Translations under genes and position numbers: made by a program
Assembly: GCA_963931865.1 (NCBI GenBank)
Contig: OZ007509.1
Location: 1,678,554-1,742,553, forward strand
Reading direction: 5' to 3'
Source: Axinella damicornis
Lineage: Eukaryota > Porifera > Demospongiae > Axinellida > Axinellidae
DNA: 64,000 nucleotides
In this document: in pieces, positions 55,769 through 64,000 of the stretch
How the letters are laid out: each line of letters opens with the position of its first letter
How positions within the stretch are numbered: the stretch's first letter is position 1
The notes under the pieces: model-generated
Database searches by the model: none
Seen by the model: only the letters and a program-made list of their open reading frames with translations
Told to the model about the DNA's origin: nothing

Positions 55769-58395
55769 ATTTGCATGGAACGATAGCGGTGCGTTCACCC
55801 CTGATAAAACGCAGCTGTAAGTCTGATATTCTGTGAAGTTAATGTGATCATTTAATTTTTGTCTGCAGTCTAGTGCACACACCCATATCCACACTCCCAC
55901 TACACCCATAAGATAACAGATCTGGATACGTACCACTATTCTGCATGACCATCACATGGGAGGTCCACTAGTACTCTTCATCCTCAGCATGGTGGTCAGC
56001 AACCCCACACAATGCATTTCACCTCATTTCCAGACTCCTCCCTAGCCTATTGTCACATACTATACACACAGCATGTGATAAAAGGTTGGGAACAAATGAA
56101 TTTTGTGACTCAAACTGCCTTTGCTGTGTTGGTGTGTCCCATCTCCAGCTATCCAGTGGTTTGGTATAGACATCGGAGGTACTCTGGTGAAGAGCGTCTA
56201 CTTTGAAACGCAGGAAGAGCACGGAGAACTGGAGGGAAAGGAAAGGGAAGGGATGTCAGTCCTCAGGAACTTTGTCAAGGCAAATCTCAAGTATGGTTCT
56301 AGTGGGATGCGAGATTGGAGACTGGAAATGCCAGAGCAGACCATTGGAGGACAGACTGGAACACTCCATTTTATCAAATTTGCCACTTCCCGCATGGACG
56401 GGTTCTTTGATATGGTGACAGAAAATGGTCTTGGTAGATGTGCAAAAGTCGTGTGTGCAACTGGAGGTGGTGCCTTCAAGTTTGAAACTGTCTTCAAGGA
56501 AGTGAGTCTGAGTTGTGTGTCCTTCAACCAGCCCCTGTGAAGCTAGTCCCATTCCCAGACAGTCTGTGAATGGGAAAGTAGTGTCGTAGTTTGGAGAGTG
56601 AGCTGGGCTGTTGCTTGAGGTTACTGACTGTGAAACAGTTTTGGTAAGAAAGCTCAGCTGGTGAAGTAATTGGGGCGAACCTGAGCAAGCCCCGCATAGT
56701 TGTGTTCTCAGGATGTCCGTAGAGCTGTGATATTGCTCCTTGAATCAACACTGATTATTGGGGGTTGAATAATTGCTGATTATCCAATTATTGGTCAAAA
56801 TTTGTGGAGGCATATGATGTATGTAGTGATGCTTCATTGAGCTCAAAATATGTACATACCACCAAGTATTACAAACATACACATACGTTAACAGGCTACG
56901 ATGTCAGTTTCCTACGATATACCATGAATACACAATAGTATATAAATTATTATGAATACACAATAGTACGGTTTGCTACGTACAAGTATTAAACTATTGC
57001 ATTTTCTGTTCCCTTTATTGTGCTCGCTAACATACTCACAAGCAGATTTCAATAATTGATATCTTAATTTTGCCACCAATAATTGGTCTAAGATCTTGAT
57101 ATTGATCAATTATTATTAATTGATTATTGGTGACAGCTCTCATGTCCGTCTGTCTGTGAGGTAGGCATTTAGTATATGACCGTATATGCAGGTGCAAAAT
57201 CGTAATGTGGCGCCGCGCGCACTTGTGCTGGACTGCACCAGTCACCAGCATAATATGCATGACGGTAGTGGAACCAGCTACGTTTGCACCGGCAAACTAC
57301 ATACTACGAACTTGAGACTGCATGAACGAACGGGCTCAACGTAGTCTACACTGCAGCTATGTACTACGAACTTGAAACTGCAGACTGAGCGGAGGATGAG
57401 CTACGAACTTGAAACTACAAACTGCACACCGTCATCAACCAGAGGCTCAAGGTAGTGTATACCCATGGTGCCGCGCCGCACCCTTGCTCTGGGTAGAAGC
57501 TACTTAGCCTTATATTCAGGCCCCACCCCCAGCTAGTAGGTACTCATATTCAGGCCCCACCCCCAGCTAGTAGGTACTCATATCACTGTTGTACGTCCTT
57601 TTGTTGCATGTCTCTAGCTAGTTCCTGCGCGGAGGGACAAGGTAGCTTGTATGTTATGAGCACACGGTATCCGTAACCTTAACAATCACTTGCTCATGCA
57701 ACATTAATATGTTTACTTGCAAATAATTTTGTAGTGATTATCATTTGTATGACTTCCACTGTTTACTATAGTGCTAGTCTCGTTCCCAGACCCCGAACAC
57801 GCACGCGCGAAAAAGGGGTCTTGGGACAATGCTACATGCTGCCTGACCTTCGAGGGGCATGCCACGATGACGTAATCAGTAGATTCCAGATGAAAATGGC
57901 AAATTCGACATGTTTGATGATGCCCAGTAAAGCGGTGAGAGATATTCTTTGTACCAACGAAGGCAGCACTCCTCTTCGCGTCGTTCTGGGCCGTATCTAC
58001 CAAGTCTACTTAGCCGACACGGAAACTGCGAAGCAATTTATTGCTCTAGCTAAACTGTGATTGGCCATCCCACATTCCAGACATCAACGTCATAGGGTCG
58101 AGCTGACTGTAGCATTGTCCCCAGACCCCTTTCTCGCGGGTTGGGGTCTGGGAACGAGACTACTATAGTGCAGAAGATAATTGGCACACCCTAACTTCTA
58201 GAGCAGTCTGATTGGATAATGGTAAAACCTAATTAGTCGAGATGCTGTGATCACACCACCGGCCCCTTGAAGACGTATTGTAGCCTCACTCCCACTGGCA
58301 ATCGCAAGCAGATACTCACACCATCACCATAGATGGTCGTGTATTACAGAAATGAAGGGCGTGGTCAATGATGTATGCGTGACAACCGTATTATG

Positions 58396-58432
<37 letters not shown>

Positions 58433-60348
58433 CGATACCAAGTTTGTCATCTCAGACTTGCTCCCGTTCTCTGCTGCAGAGACTGGGGATCAACCTGTGC
58501 AAGTATGATGAAATGAGCTGCCTAATCCGGGGACTGCACTACCTATGCAGGCACTACCCAAATGAATGCTATTATTGGAAGGACCCCAAGGTGCAAGACA
58601 AGGCGAGAAAGGTTCCCTTTCAGCTCGGACCCAATCCATACCCCTACATCATTGTGAACATTGGCTCTGGAGTGAGTATATTGCTTGTAAAGTCAGCCAA
58701 GGATTTCAAGAGAATTGGTGGTACTAGTGTTGGTGGGGGTACATTCGTTGGGTTGTGCTCCCTCCTGGCTGGTGCAAAGTCATTTGAGGAGGCCATTTCC
58801 CTAGCAGAGAAGGGAGACAGTACAAGGGTGGATAAGCTGGTACGTGACATCTATGGAGGAGGGTACGGGAAGTATGGTCTCGGTGGTGACGTCGTGGCCA
58901 GCAGGTACGCTCCTATGTGGATTACATCATAGCCTGCATATGTAGATTACATCATAGCCCACCTGTGGTGATTGCATCGTGTAGGCACAATGACATCATA
59001 GTTAATTTCGCCAGTTTTTCGGTTATTGAATGCTAGTCGTACAATGAGGTCACCCATATTTCATGCCTTGTGTTACATGTTGATTGCTGTAACCAATCAA
59101 AGTGGTGGGTGGAGGCATGACAATTACTCTCTGTGCTATAAGGCTGACCTGGACAAGCACAAGAAGAGTGGTATAATCACATTACTCAGCTGCTACAGTG
59201 ATAGCCTCATAGCCAGGCTATAACATCCCCTCTCCCCCTGCTGCTCCCAGTTTTGGTCACATGGTGAACCCGGAGCGCCACAAGGAGGCGAGACCGGAAG
59301 ACTTGGCCAAGGCCTCCCTCGTGACCGTCACTAACAACATTGGTGCCATTGCCAGGATGTGTGCATCCATCTCGGTAATCTTGTGTGTGTGAGTCGTTAC
59401 CCTGCATGTGTACATGCAAGCTGTGTCTGCCTGTCTGTCAGTCTGTCATGCCCTGCATGTGTACGTGCAAGCTGTGTCTGCCTGTCTGTCAGTCTGTCAT
59501 GCCCTGCATGTGTATATGCAAGCTGTGTCTGCCTGTCTGTCAGTCTGTCATGCCCTGCATGTGTATGTGCAAGCTGTGTCTGCCTGTCTGTCAGTCTGTC
59601 ATGCCCTGCATGTGTACGTGCAAGCTGTGTCTGCCTGTCTGTCAGTCTGTCATGCCCTGCATGTGTACGTGCAAGCTGTGTCTGCCTGTCTGTCAGTCTG
59701 TCATGCCCTGCATGTGTATATGCAAGCTGTGTCTGCCTGTCTGTCAGCCTGTCATGCCCTGCATGTGTACGTGCAAGCTGTGTCTGCCTGTCTGTCAGTC
59801 TGTCATGCCCTGCATGTGTACGTGCAAGCTGTGTCTGCCTGTCTGTCAGTCTGTCATGCCCTGCATGTGTACGTGCAAGCTGTGTCTGCCTGTCTGTCAG
59901 TCTGTCATGCCCTGCATGTGTACGTGCAAGCTGTGTCTGCCTGTCTGTCAGTCTGTCATGCCCTGCATGTGTACGTGCAAGCTGTGTCTGCCTGTCTGTC
60001 AGTCTGTCATGCCCTGCATGTGTACGTGCAAGCTGTGTCTGCCTGTCTGTCAGTCTGTCATGCCCTGCATGTGTACGTGCAAGCTGTGTCTGCCTGTCTG
60101 TCAGTCTGTCATGCCCTGCATGTGTACGTGCAAGCTGTGTCTGCCTGTCTGTCAGTCTGTCATGCCCTGCATGTGTACGTGCAAGCTGTGTCTGCCTGTC
60201 TGTCAGTCTGTCATGCATGGAATAAAACTGATGATCAGAGTCCGGCATACACAAGCAACCCTCTCGAACAAAATAATTAGACTGGCACCATTACTGACAT
60301 ACGTGTTAATGTCTGTGCGCGCACACACACACACACGTGCACGCACGC

Positions 60349-60419
<71 letters not shown>

Positions 60420-60604
60420 GTGTGGAGCGGGTAATATTCGTGGGCAACTATCTGTGTGGCAATGAGATGTCTGTTCAGATGCTGGCCTATGCGATGGAGT
60501 TCTGGTCCCAGGAGACCATACGTGCCCTGTTTCTGGAACACGAAGGCTATTTTGGTGCACTGGGAAGCATGCTCTTCAGATTAGACCCAGACGTTCAGTG
60601 GTAG
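55498..60604 (+). CDS. PANK: Pantothenate kinase, 5 exons, 410 aa
   Basis: First and rate-limiting enzyme of coenzyme A synthesis (pantothenate to 4'-phosphopantothenate). Exons: 55498-55642, 56149-56501, 58480-58904, 59251-59374, 60419-60604; frame closes at 411 codons. A 49-residue N-terminus unique to this protein ([20 protein letters not shown]) leads into [19 protein letters not shown] (ATP-binding P-loop of the type II family), [88 protein letters not shown] and [13 protein letters not shown]. All match animal PANK1-3, which are feedback-inhibited by acetyl-CoA; the same is expected here. No clear mitochondrial presequence, so I infer cytosol or nucleus. Confidence 0.97.
55739..55766 (+). 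repeat. 28-nt G homopolymer
   Basis: In PANK intron 1, on the coding strand as G (not C). Confidence 0.9.
57300..57430 (+). repeat. CTACGAACTTGAAACTGCA repeats
   Basis: Three diverged copies of ACTACGAACTTGA(A/G)ACTGCA in PANK intron 2, with a 34-bp direct duplication (TCATATTCAGGCCCCACCCC...) at about 57512-57580. Confidence 0.75.
57775..58162. mobile_element. TAGTCTCGTTCCCAGAC element with 300-bp internal cargo
   Basis: TAGTCTCGTTCCCAGACCCC (57775) faces GGGGTCTGGGAACGAGACTA (58143-58162). The centre (57840-58090) is unlike other copies and keeps a plus-strand open frame from about 57836 to 58060 ([40 protein letters not shown]). It could be a captured gene fragment or the remains of an element-encoded protein. 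I do not recognise the peptide. Confidence 0.65.
58396..58433 (+). repeat. (GATA)n microsatellite
   Basis: Nine tandem TAGA/GATA units, 40 bp upstream of the PANK exon 3 acceptor region. Confidence 0.95.
59402..60215 (+). repeat. 51-bp minisatellite, about 16 units, in PANK intron 4
   Basis: Unit CTGCATGTGTACGTGCAAGC TGTGTCTGCC... (51 bp, 17 codons), nearly identical between units apart from the variant positions GTATATGC / GTATGTGC / GTACGTGC. Because 51 is divisible by three and no frame of the unit holds a stop, three plus frames and one minus frame stay open for about 285 codons. The array starts about 25 bp after exon 4. Confidence 0.95.
60321..60418 (+). repeat. (CA)n microsatellite forming the PANK exon 5 acceptor
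   Basis: About 45 CA units run directly into CACACAG then exon 5 at 60419. There is no normal polypyrimidine tract, only alternating C and A. Confidence 0.9.
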
Positions 60605-61363
60605 TGTGATGCTTGAATACATCTGTTGTGTGTTTACCTCTCTCCCATTCTGAAAGTGTACTTAACATGCTCACTCTTCATAATATTGTCATGTGATTGT
60701 ACCCAGGCCTTCAGTGGTAGTGCGAAACTTGAAGAGCACCAAACGTCTGTTGTGTGTTTACCCAAACGTCTTGTTTTTTTTTTGTTTACCCAAACGTCTG
60801 TTGTGTCCCATTCTGACAGTGTACCGGTATATATGTATCATACTTGCTCATAATGTGAAGACTCAAATTCAATTCTGTTCATCAGTTCACCATGCTGTTG
60901 TAGCAATGTGACTCTGCTACCAGTACTGCCATGCCTACAGCTATTCAAGTGTTGTGATTTCTTTTGTACATTCTATTTTTATAAAGAATTTTACATCCCT
61001 ACACATCAACATTAGAGATTACTGGAGTAACACTACGTGTAGTGGGTATTATTAAATTTTATTATTTTCAGGAAATCAAATTTGCTAGCCTCGTTCCCAG
61101 GCTACCTCACTTCCATGTCATTATTCAGCCTGCATGGGAATGAGACTGGCTGATTAAGTCCATTTCAGACCTATGTATGGCTTCTTGATCCTTCCCCACT
61201 CACTATACTCACACCAATTAGGTTAATACACCCACCTTTCAGATAATACACATGCACACAGCATGCATCTTTTGGTTTACCTTGGAAAGAACAAGAGTGA
61301 ATAGCAATCGGATCTATTCTCAAACTGAAGGTGAATGTATACATGATCACATGAGATGGGCTG
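60605..61363. other. Spacer PANK / SEC20 3' region
   Basis: Convergent. A partial duplication of the PANK 3' end occurs (CAGACGTTCAGTGGTAGTGTGATGCTTGAA at 60590 versus CAGGCCTTCAGTGGTAGTGCGAAACTTGAA at 60706), with CCCAAACGTCTGTTGTGT repeats, and a TAGCCTCG element at 61086-61150. Confidence 0.55.
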
Positions 61364-62544
61364 TCACCATATCCACCCTAACAATCTCTTCTTGAGTATG
61401 TACAGAACGACTCCAAAGAACAGCACCAGTCCCAGGAATATCAGAAGTTTGTCTGTGATTTCCCTCCGTTCAAACTTGGAGATCAGCCCGTGGGAGACTT
61501 TCACATTGGAGCCAATGGTGTCCATTTCGTGCTTTGTTTCTCCCAGCTTATAGGAAGAGGTGGCTGTAGGGGGGTTAGGGAGAAGCAAAGGGGTGGTGAT
61601 CGTAGACAATGGCTCTCAGGTTTAGAAGATACACTTAGTACACTGCTAGCCTCGTTCCCAGTCCCACGCCCAGCTTTTCGTCGCTGCTTAGTACGGTAAT
61701 TACCGTACTGCAAGCGACGAAAAGCTGGGCGTGGGACTGGGAACGAGGCTAGTACACTGCCACTGTATACTCTGGGCACTCCCTAGTCTCGTTCCCAGAC
61801 CCCCCTCGGTCTGGGAACAAGACTAGGCACTCCCCAGGCTGTACATAACTACGGCACACTCACCTAGTGTATGTACCGTCTCTTCACTACGCTTCACTTG
61901 GGAATACATTGTCTGCCGGAGCTCCATCAAACTCTCTGTCACATTCTGGGCCACCTGCTCATCTGATCTCCTGATCAGAACAGACAAGAATTCATGAACC
62001 AAACACTTTTCAGTGTTGTCCTCTGGAGGCCTTGACTCATTATCCTTTGTTTTTTGTTCCCTTATACTATAGTCTACTCATTGTTCAGTGGACACACAAA
62101 AGTAATTGTATTATAGCATGGCAGAAACGGAAATAGTCTTCCAGAGAAGATTGTGGCTGGTATATTAACGATGCAGGAACACTCTCTCTGCAGCTGTAGT
62201 TTCCACAGATGGGCTAGTTAACTAGTTGGGGACCCGATAAAAATTGAGTGTTTTACTTGTGCGAATTTTTCCCTTTGAAGTTCAAGACTACCGAATAGCT
62301 TTGCTCACAAACTGCTTGATGTAACTCAGGTACTTATTGTGTTCTAGAACAATTCAATTCTTCCCAGTTGGGAGCCCCCAGGGGGCTAGCTAGCTACTCA
62401 ACAACTCTGACCTTTGCCTGAGAGTGGAGGGAGGCGTATCTGATTCCAGCAACTCCTTTCTGGCCTCAGTCTCTGCGTTTGCCCTCCCTGCCTTGGCTCC
62501 CTGCGGCTGCCTCCGCATCACTTCGTCAGTCTTGCATCCGTGTA
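61364..62544 (-). CDS. BNIP1: SEC20/BNIP1 Golgi-ER SNARE, C-terminal three exons
   Basis: Tail-anchored Qb-SNARE for Golgi-to-ER retrograde fusion. Exons visible (minus): 62412-62544, 61864-61970, 61364-61563. VAQNVTESLMELRQTMYSQV, then SEETVHTLATSSYKLGETKH, is the SNARE helix (human TITESLMGISRMMAQQVQQSEE). KFERREITDKLLIFLGLVLF, then GVVLYILKKRL, is the anchor, almost identical to human RRELTDKLLIFLALALFLATVLYIVKKRL. The first exon seen reads ARKELLESDTPPSTLRQR, matching AELLQGGDLLRQR. The N-terminal about 100 residues expected from human (228 aa) are not found in 62545-64000; the exon's acceptor is abutted by a GTCTCGTTCCCAGACC repeat end. Confidence 0.88.
61646..61752. mobile_element. 107-bp near-perfect TAGCCTCGTTCCCAG palindrome (type copy)
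   Basis: CTAGCCTCGTTCCCAGTCCC, then ACGCCCAGCTTTTCGTCGC..., centre TACGGTAATTACCGTA, then the full complement ending GGGAACGAGGCTAG. It is the most complete copy in the window. A short GTC-type copy follows at 61783-61826. Confidence 0.9.
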
Positions 62545-63007
62545 CTGTGTTTAGAGGGGGGTCTGGGAACGAGACTAGTACCATAGATAATAGGTTACGT
62601 CTCTATTATCTATGCTAGTACTGTGTTATGGTGATCTCCAAATGGCATCGAGGGGTGGAGCTATCTTCGCAAGGAGGCGTGGCTCGTAAGCGCTAAACTC
62701 AGCTGGACTATGGCCATGGCGGCGCTGGGCCGGGGGCGGGGCTCGCTTACGCGCTTACTAGCCACGCCTCCTTGGCTAACCCATAGGTCACTCCTGGTCG
62801 CATACCTGGCATGGTGGCCGTGGGTGATATTTATTGCTATATATAGGCTATTAAAAATTGTATATGCAGTGATAAATAATGAGTAATGTTATGGCCATCC
62901 TGAAATAATGATTTTCGAGTGATTAAGAATATAATTATGGTGATGATGATGAAACTTTATTTCAACAGGGTACCCCTTCAGCATGTGGCGAGCACTGAAG
63001 TATAGCT
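62545..63007. other. Spacer with inverted repeat AAGGAGGCGTGGCT
   Basis: CAAGGAGGCGTGGCTCGTAA (62670) is mirrored by GCTTACTAGCCACGCCTCCTTG (62752), around a GC-rich centre GGGCCGGGGGCGGGGC. This could be a mobile hairpin or a promoter island. AATAAA on the minus strand at 62961-62956 is the poly(A) signal of the gene at 63008. Confidence 0.5.
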
Positions 63008-63639
63008 CTATACTTCAGTGGTGTGAGTTGACTCATAGCGTCTGGTCCCAGGTTGACAGGGAGTGCCGGGTTGACAGGGAGTGCTGGGTTGACTTGGGGG
63101 CGGCCTTCCCCTGGGGGGCTGAAAGTCAAAAGAGTGATGGATAATGCTGTGCGGAGTTCTTGGTGACTTGCACGGCTGGTAAGGGTAGACCACCCCCAGG
63201 GGGGAAGTCATTGGTCTCATTTGCAGTGGGGGGGTTACAGCACTAGGTGGATAGAACTGAGGCACCATTGACATGGAAGGCTGTAAACTGGAGTTAGAGA
63301 GCTGTCTTGTATGTGTGCTGATTCGCTGAGCTCCTTCTTGTGGTTCCTGCAACTGATCAGAATCATGTATTTGCTGCTGGGGATAGCGAAACATGTTCGC
63401 TTCCTCCTGCTGCGGAGGCCTCGGAGACGATACCGGATTAGAAGTTCTCCTATGGGATGTTGTGCAAGGACATTTTTGGGGGCCAACTCTGGAGTTGATC
63501 ATTATCACCGCACACGGTGATCCAACCAACAGGAAGATAGCAAGACAAAATCCCACAACGGTTATGACAGTTTGGCTGCTCTCTGGGATAAAAGTGCTTG
63601 ATGAGACAGGAGTGGTACCGGTGGTGTTGCTGGTTTGTG
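63008..63639 (-). CDS. 3' exon of a single-pass membrane protein (partial, continues past the right edge)
   Basis: The exon starts after CTATCCGACAG at 63639 and ends with a stop at 63008, giving 210 codons. A threonine/serine-rich ectodomain end (TSNTTGTTPVSSSTFIPESS) is followed by a membrane span (VITVVGFCLAIFLLVGSPCA) and then a long cytoplasmic tail rich in Pro, Gln and Ser (QQEEANMFRYPQQQ, FQPPRGRPPPSQPSTP) with a CQPGTPCQPG repeat. No kinase or other domain is visible. It is probably the tail of a type I cell-surface receptor or adhesion protein; the family cannot be named from this exon. Confidence 0.65.
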
Positions 63640-64000
63640 CTGTCGGATAGAAGTCATGCTATCAGATTAATAGGCCTACATACATTCACTTCACTGCATG
63701 CATGGAGGCTGGGAGTATTGGAACATGTATACAACTCGTGTTGACAAGATTAACCATGCAAAGGTTTCCATGGTTTAACCCACTGTTATAAACACAGCTG
63801 CGTGTATATATACACGGTACTTCTTATGGTCCTACAGACAGCTTCCAGAGTCCCACACATGGAATGCTTTGAGTTTCTAACAGCAAAGTGCAGAGCTTAA
63901 TTGCAGACATGCGTAACACCTACAGCCACTTGTGGATGTGGCCAAAGGCACAACTATCCCAACTACAAAGCATGTTTTGAAATTGGATAAGAAGCAACTC
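63640..64000. other. Intron sequence of the membrane-protein gene
   Basis: No exon, RNA or repeat of note recognised. Confidence 0.4.

Noticed and set aside
59402..60215. CRISPR-like regular repeats
   Set aside because: Units are contiguous with no unique spacers; eukaryotic intronic minisatellite. The same applies to 26756-27500 and 49180-49515.
59359..60434. Very long overlapping ORFs (285-349 codons) on both strands
   Set aside because: They are products of a stop-free 51-bp minisatellite and the adjacent CA repeat inside PANK intron 4, whose flanking exons join in frame without them.

Overview
This is nuclear DNA of an intron-rich, gene-dense invertebrate animal. The evidence is GT-AG introns in nearly every gene, metazoan housekeeping genes (ACTR1, TTC1, SEPSECS, AUP1, SUCLG1, PANK, SEC20/BNIP1), a U6 snRNA gene and one minor-class (U12, AT-AC) intron. 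Short intergenic spacers, small introns packed with palindromic mini-elements and the early-animal look of the proteins fit a sponge or possibly a cnidarian; I lean towards sponge but nothing in the window proves it. No prokaryotic operon, phage or CRISPR structure is present.

Layout. 1-11.8 kb: an accessory block of tandem, decayed minus-strand copies of a transposase-like/uncharacterised multi-domain gene, with a period of about 4.3 kb, and repeat fragments of a neighbouring gene. 11.8-15.6 kb (-): an eight-exon phospholipid phosphatase (PLPP4/5 type) with a U6 snRNA gene in one intron on the opposite strand. 15.8-21.4 kb (+): centractin ACTR1, 15 exons, head to head with PLPP. 21.6-23.8 kb (+): TTC1. 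24.3-25.2 kb (-): a single-exon membrane protein with four 38-residue repeats. 26.4-34.8 kb (+): SEPSECS, 13 exons, the largest gene here. 35.4-38.2 kb: two divergent intronless genes, each encoding three PhnB-like VOC domains. 38.7-39.9 kb (-): leucine-rich-repeat protein. 40.1-43.5 kb (+): SRSF10-like splicing factor with an AT-AC intron. 44.3-46.2 kb (-): V-ATPase subunit e, head to head with AUP1 at 46.3-50.3 kb (+). 51.2-55.4 kb (-): SUCLG1. 55.5-60.6 kb (+): pantothenate kinase. 61.4-62.5 kb (-): C-terminal exons of the SNARE SEC20/BNIP1. 63.0-64.0 kb (-): the 3' exon of a membrane protein that runs off the window.

The genes are not one pathway; they are a housekeeping neighbourhood arranged largely in head-to-head pairs. 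What stands out is the non-coding layer. A palindromic element ending in TAGCCTCGTTCCCAG occurs dozens of times, in almost every intron and spacer, and has apparently supplied coding sequence or splice sites to at least two genes. Intronic minisatellites copy splice donors (SEPSECS), and long C homopolymers sit at splice acceptors. Exon structures were derived by hand from splice consensus, reading-frame continuity and remembered family sequences; the reading-frame arithmetic closes for ACTR1, TTC1, SEPSECS, SRSF10-like, AUP1, PANK, PLPP and V-ATPase e.
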